Source: Planomicrobium sp. CPCC 101079
GTDB lineage: Bacteria > Bacillota > Bacilli > Bacillales_A > Planococcaceae
Assembly (NCBI RefSeq): GCF_007859275.1
Contig: NZ_VOHC01000011.1
Coordinates: 62,001-126,000, forward strand
Direction: 5' to 3'
Length of the DNA: 64,000 bases
In this document: one piece after another, positions 23,293 to 32,574 of the stretch
Numbering within the stretch: the first letter of the stretch is position 1
How the letters are laid out: the number at the start of each line of letters is the position of its first letter
Notes under the pieces: model-generated
Database searches by the model: none
What the model was told of the DNA's origin: nothing
What the model saw: the letters and a program-made list of their open reading frames with translations, nothing else
Made by a program: the position numbers and the translations under genes

Positions 23293-25086
23293 ATGAAAAA
23301 CGAATTGCTGCAGCATAAGCTGGCGGTGCTTCCTGACCAGCCGGGATGCTATTTGATGAAAGACCGCCAAAATACCATTATCTACGTCGGCAAGGCAAAA
23401 GTGCTGAAAAACCGGGTGCGCTCCTACTTTACGGGAAGCCATGACGCGAAAACCCAGCGCCTTGTCAATGAAATTGAGGATTTCGAGTATATTGTGACAA
23501 GTTCGGATAAAGAAGCTTTGATCCTTGAGTTGAACTTGATAAAAAAGCATGATCCGAAATACAACATCATGCTGAAGGACGACAAATCCTATCCGTATCT
23601 GAAAATTACGGGAGAGCGGCATCCAAAGCTGATCACGACACGCCAAGTAAAGAAGGACAAGGGCAAGTATTTCGGCCCTTATCCCAATGCATTCGCGGCA
23701 AGTGAAACGAAAAAGTTGCTAGACCGCTTGTATCCTCTCCGGAAATGCCACACGATGCCGGACCGCGCATGCCTTTACTATCATATGGGGCAATGCCTGG
23801 CGCCGTGCATCAAACCGATTGAACAAGAAACCTATCAAGAAATGATTGAAGGCATTACAAAGTTTCTAAACGGCGGATTCCGCGAAGTCAAGCAGCAGCT
23901 GGTGGAAAAGATGTCAGAAGCTGCTGAAAATCTGGAGTTTGAACGGGCGAAAGAATACCGCGATCAAATTTCGCATATCGAGACCGTCATGGAAAAGCAG
24001 AAGATGGCAATGAATGATTTCACAAATCGTGATGTTTTTGCTTATGCTGTCGATAAAGGCTGGATGTGCGTCCAAGTGTTTTTTGTGCGGCAAGGGAAAT
24101 TGATTGAACGCGACGTTTCGCTTTTCCCGTTATACCGAGATCCGCAAGAAGAGTTCCAGACGTTCCTTGGCCAATTTTATGAGCAGTCGCATCATGTGAA
24201 GCCGAACGAAATTTTATTGCCGGAAGGCGAGGATGCGGAACTGATCAAGGAATGGCTTGAAATCCGTACGCTTGTCCCACAGCGAGGCAAGAAAAAAGAT
24301 TTGGTGGAATTGGCGAAGAAAAACGCGGAAATTGCAATCAGGGAAAAGTTCCAGCTGCTTGAGCGGCAGGAAACGAAAACCATTGGAGCCTGCGAAGAAC
24401 TGGGCGAAGCCATGAACATCGAAACACCGCTGCGCATCGAGGCGTTCGATAACTCCCATATCCAAGGGGCAGATGCCGTATCTGCAATGATTACATTCAT
24501 CGACGGCAAACCGTCGAAGAAAGATTACCGTAAATACAAGACACGCAATGCGTCAAAACCTGATGACTACGCAGCGATGCGCGAAGTCATTCGCCGACGC
24601 TATACCCGCGTCTTAAAAGATGAATTGCCATTGCCGGATTTGATCATCATCGATGGGGGCAAAGGGCAGATCGAGTCGGCGCGCGAAATTTTGGAAGACG
24701 AACTTGGACTGTCGATTCCGATTGCCGGCCTTGCCAAAGATGACAAGCACCAAACATCGCAGCTTTTATATGGCTCGCCGATTGAAGTGGTGCCGCTGAA
24801 ACGGACGAGTGAAGCGTTCTATCTATTGCAGCGCATACAAGATGAAGTGCACCGTTTTGTCATAACGTTCCATCGCCAGCTTAGAGGCAAGAACGCCATT
24901 ACATCGGCACTCGATAATTTGGAAGGTGTCGGGCCGAAACGCAAACAGCAATTGCTCAAGCATTTCGGTTCAGTGAAAAAAATAAAAGAAGCATCTGTCG
25001 ATGAACTGAAACAAGCCGGCATGCCGGTGGCGCTGGCTGCTTCTATCCATAAACACTTTGCTGAACAGGCATTGTCAACGGAATAA
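23293..25086 (+). CDS. uvrC: Excinuclease ABC subunit C
   Basis: 597 codons. UvrC makes both incisions in nucleotide excision repair after UvrAB damage recognition. The N-terminal GIY-YIG nuclease (about 14-95: [30 protein letters not shown]) makes the 3' cut. A UVR domain follows (about 200-235, [16 protein letters not shown]) and binds UvrB. The RNase H-like endonuclease (about 375-540, [17 protein letters not shown] and [11 protein letters not shown]) makes the 5' cut, and tandem helix-hairpin-helix motifs end the protein ([17 protein letters not shown]). GGTGAGAGAAG precedes the ATG. Confidence 0.97.
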   Translation: MKNELLQHKLAVLPDQPGCYLMKDRQNTIIYVGKAKVLKNRVRSYFTGSHDAKTQRLVNEIEDFEYIVTSSDKEALILELNLIKKHDPKYNIMLKDDKSYPYLKITGERHPKLITTRQVKKDKGKYFGPYPNAFAASETKKLLDRLYPLRKCHTMPDRACLYYHMGQCLAPCIKPIEQETYQEMIEGITKFLNGGFREVKQQLVEKMSEAAENLEFERAKEYRDQISHIETVMEKQKMAMNDFTNRDVFAYAVDKGWMCVQVFFVRQGKLIERDVSLFPLYRDPQEEFQTFLGQFYEQSHHVKPNEILLPEGEDAELIKEWLEIRTLVPQRGKKKDLVELAKKNAEIAIREKFQLLERQETKTIGACEELGEAMNIETPLRIEAFDNSHIQGADAVSAMITFIDGKPSKKDYRKYKTRNASKPDDYAAMREVIRRRYTRVLKDELPLPDLIIIDGGKGQIESAREILEDELGLSIPIAGLAKDDKHQTSQLLYGSPIEVVPLKRTSEAFYLLQRIQDEVHRFVITFHRQLRGKNAITSALDNLEGVGPKRKQQLLKHFGSVKKIKEASVDELKQAGMPVALAASIHKHFAEQALSTE

Positions 25087-25100
25087 GAGTATGCTATCGT
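25072..25100 (+). promoter_or_regulatory. Promoter of the lysC riboswitch transcript
   Basis: TTGTCA (25072-25077), 17-base spacer, TATCGT (25095-25100) with TGC before the -10. It overlaps the end of uvrC. Confidence 0.5.
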
Positions 25101-25130
25101 AATAACATAATTAAATCACTTGTAACGAGT

Positions 25131-25369
25131 GGTGATAGAGGTGCGAACGTCAAAAGTACCCATTCAGAGATGTACAGAGTCTGTGAAGAATGGGGAAAGG
25201 GGCGGTCGCCGAAGTGTGCGGAGGGCTGTAAACCCGCATGCTGGTCCTGCATTTAAGAAGTGCAGGGCTGTCAGAGTCGATCTCTGGAGGGCTATCTCAC
25301 ATGGACGTTTTTCGTACATGATAAAAGAGGTAGTTTGCTGCATCCGCAGCGGGCTGCCTCTTTTTTTGT
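25131..25369 (+). ncRNA. Lysine riboswitch (L box) of lysC
   Basis: The leader carries L-box conserved blocks: GAGGTGCGAAC near 25138, AAGTA near 25154, AAGGGGCGGTCGCCGAAG at 25197-25214, and a paired arm CCTGCATTTAAGAAGTGCAGG near 25246. P1 closes between GTGATAG (25132) and GCTATCTCAC (25290). An intrinsic terminator follows at 25324-25367 (AAAGAGGTAG...CTGCCTCTTTTTTT). Bound lysine should favour the terminator and lower aspartokinase synthesis. Confidence 0.93.
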
Positions 25370-25401
25370 TGAGAGCCACAATAACTGTGGGAGTGGATAA
25401 A

Positions 25402-26616
25402 ATGGAAACTGTTGTGATGAAGTTCGGCGGCACATCGGTTGCGACACCAGAAAAAATTATCGGGGTCGCAAAACGTGCCATCCAGGAAAAAGAAAAAGGC
25501 AATCGAGTGGTCATCGTCGTATCGGCAATGGGAAAGACGACAGATACCCTTGTGGCATTGGCCAACGAAATATCGGCAGATCCGCCAAAAAGGGAAATGG
25601 ACATGTTGCTTGCAACCGGGGAACAAGTGACGATTTCGCTTCTCGCGATGGCATTTAAAGCGCTCGGCCATGAGGCGTTGTCGTTCACTGGATGGCAAGC
25701 GGGCATAGAAACTGAATCGGTGCCGCGCAATGCGCGTATCGAACAAATACATACAGAACGCCTGGAGCGGGTTTTGGACAACGGCTATTTCTGTGTGGTT
25801 GCCGGTTTCCAAGGCGTGGACAAAGTCGGCAACATTACAACGCTTGGCCGCGGCGGATCCGATACGACTGCAGTGGCGCTTGCCGCAGCATTAAAAGCAG
25901 CGAAATGTGAAATCTATACAGATGTCGATGGCGTCTACACGGCTGATCCACGCTATGTTGCCGGTGCACGGAAATTGGAACAGATTTCATATGATGAAAT
26001 GCTTGAACTGGCCAATTTGGGAGCAGGGGTGCTGCATCCGCGCGCAGTTGAATTTGCTAAGAACAACAGGGTCCCGTTATCAGTGAGAGCGAGTTATTCG
26101 GACGAACCGGGAACAATCATACAAGAGGTGATCACAGTGGAGAAAAATCTTATTGTCAGAGGCGTTGCCTTTGAAAAGGGAATTGCCCGAGTAACAGCGA
26201 GCTACGAGAAACCGTTCAATGGCTCGCTTGCGAAAATTTTCATGAAGCTTGCCGAACATCATATTGATGTCGATATTATTGTCCAAAGTATATCCGAAGA
26301 TGTTCCGCCGTCCGTGTCGTTTTCTATCAAGGAAGACAGCCTGGAAGAAACAAAACGCGTTTTAGAAGAATATCGCGATGAAATCGGCTTTTTAAAAGCG
26401 AATTACGAGGTTGGCTTGGCGAAAGTCTCTATCGTCGGTTCCGGTATGGTCTCTAACCCAGGTGTTGCTGCGCATATGTTTGACGTTCTCCGTCTGCAAG
26501 ATATCCCGGTTAAAATGGTCAGCACGTCAGAGATCAAGGTTTCTGTCGTCGTGCCGGAAAGCGACATGGAGAAATCTGCTAACGCGCTGCATGATGCGTA
26601 CGAATTATCATATTAA
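25402..26616 (+). CDS. lysC: Aspartokinase, lysine-regulated class
   Basis: 404 codons from the ATG at 25402; longer in-frame readings run into the riboswitch. It phosphorylates aspartate, the first step to lysine, diaminopimelate, methionine and threonine. The kinase domain (about 1-240) shows VVMKFGGTSVA, the ATP/aspartate segment GRGGSDTTAVALAAALKA and YTDVDGVYTADPR. Two ACT domains (about 265-404) provide allosteric control. A probable internal start at GTG 26137, with AGAGGTGAT before it, would give a separate beta subunit as in B. subtilis aspartokinase II. Transcription is controlled by the L box. Confidence 0.96.
   Translation: METVVMKFGGTSVATPEKIIGVAKRAIQEKEKGNRVVIVVSAMGKTTDTLVALANEISADPPKREMDMLLATGEQVTISLLAMAFKALGHEALSFTGWQAGIETESVPRNARIEQIHTERLERVLDNGYFCVVAGFQGVDKVGNITTLGRGGSDTTAVALAAALKAAKCEIYTDVDGVYTADPRYVAGARKLEQISYDEMLELANLGAGVLHPRAVEFAKNNRVPLSVRASYSDEPGTIIQEVITVEKNLIVRGVAFEKGIARVTASYEKPFNGSLAKIFMKLAEHHIDVDIIVQSISEDVPPSVSFSIKEDSLEETKRVLEEYRDEIGFLKANYEVGLAKVSIVGSGMVSNPGVAAHMFDVLRLQDIPVKMVSTSEIKVSVVVPESDMEKSANALHDAYELSY
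26137..26616 (+). CDS. Probable aspartokinase beta subunit from internal start
   Basis: In-frame GTG at codon 246 of lysC with a good ribosome binding site (AAGAGGTGATCACA) five bases upstream. The product would be 159 residues, the two ACT domains starting VEKNLIVRGVAFEKG. B. subtilis aspartokinase II is known to make its beta subunit from an internal start at nearly the same codon. Existence here is inferred from the site and that precedent. Confidence 0.55.
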   Translation: MEKNLIVRGVAFEKGIARVTASYEKPFNGSLAKIFMKLAEHHIDVDIIVQSISEDVPPSVSFSIKEDSLEETKRVLEEYRDEIGFLKANYEVGLAKVSIVGSGMVSNPGVAAHMFDVLRLQDIPVKMVSTSEIKVSVVVPESDMEKSANALHDAYELSY

Positions 26617-26617
26617 G

Positions 26618-26652
26618 AAAACAAGACCCAACTCCAGTTGGGTCTTGTTTTA
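26618..26652. terminator. Bidirectional terminator between lysC and yslB
   Basis: AAAACAAGACCCAACT, CC loop region, AGTTGGGTCTTGTTTT. Symmetric A and T tails serve the convergent genes. Confidence 0.9.
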
Positions 26653-26722
26653 AGATTACGGTATATAAAACACATCCTATAAAAAATAATCCAAACTATG
26701 CATTTGCCGTATTTGTCATAGT

Positions 26723-27124
26723 TTAGACACGTTCGCGGAGGTCTGTTTTTAAGGTGATGCGCACTAAATTCTTTTTCTGAAATACTTCTTCGTGTGCTTC
26801 AGTCAGAAAGCCGTCCAGTTTTTGTTTTTGCTGTGCAAGAAAACCGGCTTCCAATTTAAAGCAGCGATTTTCTATTTTAGAAGGAATAAGCGTATAAATT
26901 GTTTCATCCTTGGAAGCTTTTTCAAGAGTCAATTCTCCGAAGCTAGCTGAGGAAAAGAAGTCAGGAGCTTCTTCCATAGAATATAAAGGGAACTTCCGGG
27001 CGATCGATTTGCCCGCCCAATAGAGAATTTCTGTTTCATGAGGCCCTAAAATTTCTGGCAGAAGGTAGTCCCTAATCACTTCATAACCGAAATGCTCGTT
27101 CGAGTTTGTATCAGATGCAGCCAT
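26723..27124 (-). CDS. yslB: DUF2507 family protein (YslB)
   Basis: 133 codons from the ATG at 27124; a longer upstream reading lacks a ribosome binding site and homologous sequence. FGYEVIRDYLLPEILGPHETEILYWAGKSIARKFP is typical of YslB/DUF2507, a cytosolic fold related to bacterial NO-binding-like/V4R domains. LEAGFLAQQKQKLDGFLTEAHEEV is the conserved C-terminal segment. The function is not known. Position between lysC and sdhC agrees with B. subtilis. Confidence 0.85.
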   Translation of the reverse strand: MAASDTNSNEHFGYEVIRDYLLPEILGPHETEILYWAGKSIARKFPLYSMEEAPDFFSSASFGELTLEKASKDETIYTLIPSKIENRCFKLEAGFLAQQKQKLDGFLTEAHEEVFQKKNLVRITLKTDLRERV

Positions 27125-27187
27125 AATAAACCTACTTTCACTATAATAAAATACTATTAAGAATGTTTGTAAAAACAACGAGTTGCC

Positions 27188-27236
27188 TTGACGCTCCTTT
27201 TTGCGGGGAGTACAATAAATATGTCATATTATTGTA
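27188..27236 (+). promoter_or_regulatory. sdhCAB promoter with inverted repeat over the start site
   Basis: TTGACG (27188-27193), 17-base spacer, TACAAT (27211-27216). A perfect inverted repeat TACAATAA (27211-27218) and TTATTGTA (27229-27236), spaced by 10 bases, covers the -10 and probable transcription start, the place for a repressor. A leader of about 100 bases follows before sdhC. The regulator is unknown. Confidence 0.65.
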
Positions 27237-27326
27237 TCATGATGTTAGTTGCAGTCAATGGATGCTTTCGTAACATATCGATGGCTCTTTTTGCTGCCTA
27301 TCAATAGGTTGAGGGGGGTAAAAAAT

Positions 27327-27938
27327 TTGGAAAATCGTGAATTTTTATTGCGCAGACTGCACTCATTATTAGGTATCATCCCGATCGGTGTTTTCTTGAC
27401 GCAGCATTTAATCGTCAACCATTTTGCAACACAGGGTGAGTCTGCATTTAACGATGCGTCCCACTTCATGGCGAATCTTCCTTTCGTCATATTCTTGGAG
27501 ATTTTCGTTATTTATCTACCGTTGGTGTATCATGCATTTTACGGCTTGTACATAGCGTTTACTTCAAAACACAATGTGGGGCATTACAGTTATTTGAGAA
27601 ACCGTTTACTTGTTTTGCAGAGATACACAGGAATTTTCCTTGTTGTCTTTATCGCATGGCATGTATTTGAAACGCGTTTCCAAGTAGCGGTCGGCAACGC
27701 AGCAGAAGCAGATTTTAATATGATGGCAGATATTCTGGCTAATCCGCTTATGTTGGCATTCTACATCGTCGGTGTCTTGTCAGCGACTTTCCACTTAGCG
27801 AACGGATTATGGTCTTTCCTAGTAACTTGGGGAATTACGCAATCTGAAAAATCACAGCGCTATGCTAACTATTTCACACTTCTAGTATTTATCGTACTAT
27901 CAGTTATTGGTATCAGAGCTTTGTTCGCGTTCGTTTAA
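27327..27938 (+). CDS. sdhC: Succinate dehydrogenase cytochrome b558 subunit
   Basis: 203 codons from the TTG at 27327, eight bases after GAGGGGGG; this matches the B. subtilis SdhC length. It is the membrane anchor of succinate:menaquinone oxidoreductase with five transmembrane helices and two b hemes. Heme-ligand histidines are visible in RRLHSLLGI (about residue 13), LTQHLIVNH (about 28), VYHAFYGLY (about 70), FIAWHVFETRF (about 113) and TFHLANGLW (about 155). It passes electrons from SdhAB to menaquinone. First gene of sdhCAB. Confidence 0.95.
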   Translation: MENREFLLRRLHSLLGIIPIGVFLTQHLIVNHFATQGESAFNDASHFMANLPFVIFLEIFVIYLPLVYHAFYGLYIAFTSKHNVGHYSYLRNRLLVLQRYTGIFLVVFIAWHVFETRFQVAVGNAAEADFNMMADILANPLMLAFYIVGVLSATFHLANGLWSFLVTWGITQSEKSQRYANYFTLLVFIVLSVIGIRALFAFV

Positions 27939-27982
27939 GAACGCTTTCATATTGGTGAACTAAAAGAGGAGTGAATACCAAA

Positions 27983-29731
27983 ATGGCGAAAGGCAAACTT
28001 ATTATTGTCGGCGGAGGCCTGGCTGGTTTAATGGCAGCGATTAAAGCTGCAGAAGCCGGATCACCCGTTGAACTATTTTCAATCGTTCCGGTTAAACGGT
28101 CCCACTCGGTTTGTGCACAGGGCGGAATTAACGGAGCGGTTAATACAAAAGGTGAAGGGGATTCCCCTGCAATTCACTTTGATGACACTGTTTACGGCGG
28201 AGATTTCTTGGCAAACCAAAAGCCGGTTCAAGCAATGGCGGATGCAGCACCAGCAATTATCCGTTTGCTTGACCGTATGGGCGTTATGTTTAACCGTACG
28301 CCTGAAGGTTTGTTGGATTTCCGCCGTTTCGGCGGAACAATGCACCACAGAACGGCATTTGCCGGCGCGACAACAGGCCAGCAACTGCTTTACGCACTTG
28401 ACGAGCAAGTACGCCGCCAAGAAGCGAACGGTTTGGTTACAAAATACGAAGGCTGGGAATTCCTTGGCCTCGTGCTTGATGAAAACGGCGTAAGCCGCGG
28501 CATCACAGCTCAAAACATGACGACCATGGAAATCAAAGCATTCCGCGGCGATGCAGTTATCATGGCAACTGGCGGACCTGGGATTATTTTCGGGAAATCA
28601 ACAAACTCAGTAATCAATACAGGATCAGCAGCTTCGATCGTGTATCAGCAAGGCGCATATTACGCAAACGGCGAATTTATCCAAATTCACCCGACAGCAA
28701 TTCCTGGAGACGACAAACTTCGCTTGATGTCAGAATCGGCACGCGGAGAGGGCGGACGTATTTGGACATACAAAGACGGCAAGCCTTGGTACTTCCTTGA
28801 AGAAAAATATCCGGCATACGGAAACTTGGTTCCACGTGATATTGCGACGCGTGAAATCTTCGATGTCTGCGTTAACCAAAAACTGGGCATCAACGGCGAA
28901 AACATGGTGTACTTGGACCTTTCCCATAAAGATCCAAAAGAATTGGACATCAAACTTGGCGGAATCATTGAAATCTATGAGAAATTCACAGGCGACGATC
29001 CGCGCAAAGTACCGATGAAGATTTTCCCGGCAGTCCACTATTCAATGGGCGGACTATGGGTTGACGATCACCAAATGACGAACATTCCAGGCGTATTGGC
29101 TGCAGGGGAATGCGATTATTCACAGCACGGCGCGAACCGCCTAGGCGCGAATTCGCTTTTATCCGCGATTTACGGCGGAATGGTAGCAGGGCCGAACGCT
29201 ATTGAATATATTCAAGGTTTGGATACACTTGCTGAAGACCTTCCTTCTGATATTTTCGATGCAGCAGTTGCTGAAGAGCAGCGCAAGTGGGAAGAAATTT
29301 TGGCGCTTGACGGCACTGAAAACGCCTATGTTCTGCACAAAGAACTTGGCGAATGGATGACGGATAACGTGACTGTAGTGCGCTATAACGACAGACTGCA
29401 GAAAACGGATGAAAAGATTCAGGAACTGTTACAACGTTTTGACAACATCAGCATGACGGACACACAACTTTGGAGCAATCAGGGTGCAATGTTCGCACGC
29501 CAATTGAAAAACATGTTACATTTAGCTAGAGTAATCACAATCGGTGCGTTAATGCGCAACGAAAGCCGTGGCGCTCATTATAAACCGGAGTTCCCAGAGC
29601 GTAATGATGCAGAATTCTTGAAAACGACAATGGCTAAATTTAATGGATACAATGCACCAATCTTCCATTACGAAGAAGTCGATGTTTCATTAATTCCACC
29701 GCGGAAGCGCGATTATTCAGCGAAACACTAA
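27983..29731 (+). CDS. sdhA: Succinate dehydrogenase flavoprotein subunit
   Basis: 582 codons. It oxidises succinate to fumarate in the citric acid cycle with covalently bound FAD. The N-terminal dinucleotide fold KLIIVGGGLAGLMAAIKAAEAG, the flavinylation segment RSHSVCAQGGINGAVN (about 34-50), substrate-site FIQIHPTAIPGDDKLRLMSESARGEGG (about 233-260) and AVHYSMGGLWVDDHQMTNIPGVLAAGECD (about 350) are all present. AAAGAGGAGTG precedes the ATG at 27983. Operon with sdhC and sdhB. Confidence 0.98.
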   Translation: MAKGKLIIVGGGLAGLMAAIKAAEAGSPVELFSIVPVKRSHSVCAQGGINGAVNTKGEGDSPAIHFDDTVYGGDFLANQKPVQAMADAAPAIIRLLDRMGVMFNRTPEGLLDFRRFGGTMHHRTAFAGATTGQQLLYALDEQVRRQEANGLVTKYEGWEFLGLVLDENGVSRGITAQNMTTMEIKAFRGDAVIMATGGPGIIFGKSTNSVINTGSAASIVYQQGAYYANGEFIQIHPTAIPGDDKLRLMSESARGEGGRIWTYKDGKPWYFLEEKYPAYGNLVPRDIATREIFDVCVNQKLGINGENMVYLDLSHKDPKELDIKLGGIIEIYEKFTGDDPRKVPMKIFPAVHYSMGGLWVDDHQMTNIPGVLAAGECDYSQHGANRLGANSLLSAIYGGMVAGPNAIEYIQGLDTLAEDLPSDIFDAAVAEEQRKWEEILALDGTENAYVLHKELGEWMTDNVTVVRYNDRLQKTDEKIQELLQRFDNISMTDTQLWSNQGAMFARQLKNMLHLARVITIGALMRNESRGAHYKPEFPERNDAEFLKTTMAKFNGYNAPIFHYEEVDVSLIPPRKRDYSAKH

Positions 29732-29749
29732 GAAGGGAGCTATTTTACC

Positions 29750-30520
29750 ATGGGTGAAGCAGCAAAAACGGTTATATTTGAAGTCGAACGCAGAAACTCT
29801 ACGAACGAAGAGTCGTATTGGGAAAAGTTCGAATTGCCATATCGCGCCAACATGAATGTCATCTCGGCATTGATGGAAATCCGTCGTAACCCTGTCAATA
29901 TGGAAGGGAAAAAGACATCCCCGGTAACTTGGGACATGAACTGTCTTGAAGAAGTTTGTGGCGCATGTTCAATGGTCATCAACGGTAAAGCCCGTCAATC
30001 ATGTACGGCTTTGGTAGACCAACTTGAACAGCCGATCCGCCTTCAACCAATGAAAACATTCCCTGTAGTCCGCGACTTGATCGTTGACCGCAGCCGTATG
30101 TTCGAATCGTTGAAAAAAGTTAAAGCGTGGGTGCCGATCGATGGTACGCATGACCTTGGAGAAGGTCCGCGTATGCCTGAACGCAAACGCCAATGGGCTT
30201 ATGAATTATCTAAATGTATGACTTGCGGTGTATGCTTAGAAGCATGCCCGAACGTTAACGATAAATCCGATTTCATCGGACCTGCACCACTTTCACAAGT
30301 ACGTCTTTTCAATGCGCATCCAACAGGGGCCATGAACCGCGATGAGCGTTTGAACGCTATCATGGGCGATGGCGGGCTAGGGAGTTGCAGTAACTCTCAA
30401 AACTGCGTTGAATCTTGCCCTAAAGGAATTCCTTTGACAACTTCAATCGCAGCGCTGAACCGTGAAACAACAGTCCAAATGTTCCGCAACTTCTTCGGAA
30501 GCGACAGAATGGTTGACTAG
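29750..30520 (+). CDS. sdhB: Succinate dehydrogenase iron-sulfur subunit
   Basis: 256 codons. It carries electrons from SdhA to the SdhC hemes. Three cluster motifs are visible: [2Fe-2S] in NCLEEVCGACSMVINGKARQSC (about 64-84), then CMTCGVCLEACPN (about 157-168) and SNSQNCVESCPKGIP (about 215-229) for the other clusters. GAAGGGAGC precedes the ATG, 19 bases after sdhA. A terminator ends the operon. Confidence 0.98.
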   Translation: MGEAAKTVIFEVERRNSTNEESYWEKFELPYRANMNVISALMEIRRNPVNMEGKKTSPVTWDMNCLEEVCGACSMVINGKARQSCTALVDQLEQPIRLQPMKTFPVVRDLIVDRSRMFESLKKVKAWVPIDGTHDLGEGPRMPERKRQWAYELSKCMTCGVCLEACPNVNDKSDFIGPAPLSQVRLFNAHPTGAMNRDERLNAIMGDGGLGSCSNSQNCVESCPKGIPLTTSIAALNRETTVQMFRNFFGSDRMVD

Positions 30521-30530
30521 TAGCTATCTT

Positions 30531-30562
30531 AAAACCTCCGCTTGGCGGAGGTTTTTTATTTT
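30531..30562 (+). terminator. Terminator after sdhB
   Basis: AAAACCTCCGC, TT loop, GGCGGAGGTTTTTT. Confidence 0.9.
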
Positions 30563-30644
30563 TTTATCGGCCATTATTTTTCGGACCTTTTAACGTGTTT
30601 TTGCTATACTAACAAAACAAACCTTTTTTTGAGAGGAGACTGTT

Positions 30645-31112
30645 ATGAAAGCGAAGTATATTGATGATTTTGAAAGCTGGAAAAAAGGCTTTTCGTTTTC
30701 GGTGCCGGTACAAGTGCGTTTTTCAGAAACAGATATGTTTGGCCACGTCAACAACACGGTGCCCATTACGTATTTTGAATTTGCTCGGATCGAATACATG
30801 AAAGAACTTGGCCTCATGCAAAACTGGCTTGCAGGAGAAAGTAAATTATTTCCTGTTGTCGCAGATATCCAAGTCGATTATACTCAACAAGTGTATTTTG
30901 ATGAGAAGCTCAATGTTCACGTGAAAATTGATTCCGTAGGCAATTCGTCTGTCGATGTCCATTACTGGGTAACCAATGAAAAAGAGGAAACATGCTTTAC
31001 GGGGCGTGGCGCTATGGTCCAGATTTCCAAAGAGACAGGCAAAGGCCATCCTTGGTCGAAACAGGAAAAAGAGCTTTTGCAAAATAATGGGGTAGAGGCA
31101 GCGAAACTTTAA
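30645..31112 (+). CDS. ysmA: Acyl-CoA thioesterase, hotdog fold (YsmA-like)
   Basis: 155 codons. The N-terminal VQVRFSETDMFGHVNNTVPITYFEFARIEYMKELG is the 4-hydroxybenzoyl-CoA thioesterase signature, with the catalytic Asp in SETDMFGHVNN. Members hydrolyse acyl-CoA or acyl-ACP; the substrate here is unknown. An extended -10 (TGCTATACT, 30602-30610) and GAGAGGAGAC precede the ATG. It occupies the place of B. subtilis ysmA directly after sdhCAB. Confidence 0.88.
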   Translation: MKAKYIDDFESWKKGFSFSVPVQVRFSETDMFGHVNNTVPITYFEFARIEYMKELGLMQNWLAGESKLFPVVADIQVDYTQQVYFDEKLNVHVKIDSVGNSSVDVHYWVTNEKEETCFTGRGAMVQISKETGKGHPWSKQEKELLQNNGVEAAKL

Positions 31113-31185
31113 GGAATTCTTGCCATATGGATAAAAAACCCTCACTATAGAAGTAAGATTCGTTCTTAAGGAGTGAAACAGGAAA

Positions 31186-31638
31186 ATGGCCAATGACACG
31201 AGAAACCATACTCATGATCCAGAAAAGGTAGCTTTTATGGAAAAAGAATTGCGGTATATTTCTGGCATTATTAAACAAAAAGGTAGAGAAATTTTGAATT
31301 CCTATACAATCACGCCTCCGCAATTTGTTGCATTGCAATGGCTGTTTGAACATGGGGATATGACAATCGGTGATCTATCGAACAAAATGTATTTAGCATT
31401 CAGTACAACGACCGATTTGGTCGACCGCATGGAAAAGAACAATTTGGTCATGCGCATCCGCGAAGAACAGGATCGCCGCGTCGTTCGCATCAAGCTGCTG
31501 CAAGAAGGCGAACGCATCATTGAAGAAGTGATCCAAAAAAGGCAGGAGTATCTTGAAACGGTTCTTGCCGATTTTACACAGTCAGAAGTAGAGCAATTCT
31601 CATTCTTGCTTGAGAAATTGCACACAAACATGAAATAG
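31186..31638 (+). CDS. ysmB: MarR family regulator (YsmB-like)
   Basis: 150 codons with a winged helix: SYTITPPQFVALQWLFEHGDMTIGDLSNKMYLAFSTTTDLVDRMEKNNLVMRIREEQDRRVVRIKLLQEG is the MarR DNA-binding core, with the wing in EEQDRRVVRI. Long flanking helices allow dimerisation. AAGGAGTG lies upstream of the ATG. It precedes racE as ysmB does in B. subtilis. There the LuxR-type spore regulator gerE sits between ysmA and ysmB; here the 73-base gap holds no gene. The ligand and targets are unknown. Confidence 0.88.
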   Translation: MANDTRNHTHDPEKVAFMEKELRYISGIIKQKGREILNSYTITPPQFVALQWLFEHGDMTIGDLSNKMYLAFSTTTDLVDRMEKNNLVMRIREEQDRRVVRIKLLQEGERIIEEVIQKRQEYLETVLADFTQSEVEQFSFLLEKLHTNMK

Positions 31639-31655
31639 GATTGAGGAGATTAACG

Positions 31656-32459
31656 GTGAATGCACCAATTGGTGTTATTGATTCGGGAGTGGGCGGTTTG
31701 ACCGTCGCTAAAGAAATAATGAAGCTCTTGCCAAATGAACAAATTTACTACGTCGGTGATAATGCCAGGTGCCCTTACGGCCCACGTCCAATCGCGGAAG
31801 TGCGGAAGTATACGTGGCAAATGGCAACTGCTTTAATGCAGAAGAATATTAAAATGCTTGTAATCGCGTGCAATACTGCGACTGCAGCAGCACTCAACTC
31901 GCTGCAGAAGAATTTGCCGATTCCTGTGATCGGCGTTATTTTTCCTGGCGCGCGTGCTGCGATAACTTCTTCTTCCACAAAAGAGATTGCGGTTCTCGGG
32001 ACTTTAGGGACAGTGAAAAGCGGTGCATATGAAAAAGCGATCAAGTCGCTCGTTTCATCTTCACATGTCGTACAACTGGCTTGCCCGAAATTTGTACCGC
32101 TCGTGGAAAGTGATGAATACGAAGGCGAGTTTGCCCGTGAAATGGTGAGGGAGACGCTTTCTGAACTAGAAGGGGAATCGTTTGATACGGCCATACTCGG
32201 CTGCACCCATTATCCGCTGCTTCAAGGGTTTATCGAAGAAGTTTTCGGCAAAGGCGTCCATGTGCTTTCTTCGGCAGAGGAAACCGCGAAAGATGTCGAA
32301 AGGCATTTGGAGTATATAAAACAGCGCGCTACACGGACAAAGCCGCCTGTTCATCATTTTTACACGTCCGGCTCCACGCCGATTTTTACGACCATCATCC
32401 AGAAGTGGCTTGGAATCGAAGAGCCTCTTATCCATTCCATCCGCTTTCCGAAAACCTGA
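31656..32459 (+). CDS. murI: Glutamate racemase
   Basis: 267 codons from the GTG at 31656, directed by TGAGGAG. The enzyme makes D-glutamate for peptidoglycan without a cofactor. Catalytic motifs are visible: GVIDSGVGGLTVAKEI (substrate binding), VIACNTATAAAL (first catalytic Cys, about residue 73) and LGCTHYPLLQG (second Cys, about 184). It corresponds to racE of B. subtilis. It lies just after ysmB and is followed by a terminator. Confidence 0.96.
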   Translation: MNAPIGVIDSGVGGLTVAKEIMKLLPNEQIYYVGDNARCPYGPRPIAEVRKYTWQMATALMQKNIKMLVIACNTATAAALNSLQKNLPIPVIGVIFPGARAAITSSSTKEIAVLGTLGTVKSGAYEKAIKSLVSSSHVVQLACPKFVPLVESDEYEGEFAREMVRETLSELEGESFDTAILGCTHYPLLQGFIEEVFGKGVHVLSSAEETAKDVERHLEYIKQRATRTKPPVHHFYTSGSTPIFTTIIQKWLGIEEPLIHSIRFPKT

Positions 32460-32481
32460 CAGCTTGCTGTCAGGTTTTTTG
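32453..32481 (+). terminator. Terminator after murI (first of two near-identical copies)
   Basis: AACCTGACAGC, TT, GCTGTCAGGTTTTTT. The stem begins within the last codons of murI. A nearly identical hairpin lies at 32718-32745. Confidence 0.9.
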
Positions 32482-32574
32482 TTTGTGGAGGAACGCTGCC
32501 GCTGCTGATTCAAACCCTTCTGCCTTTTCACTGAGCATCCCCACATACCAAGTGAACTTAACCGGCAAAATTGA

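Noticed and set aside
25129-25401. 91-codon N-terminal extension of lysC
   Set aside because: The sequence is the lysine riboswitch and its terminator; aspartokinase homologues start at the ATG at 25402.
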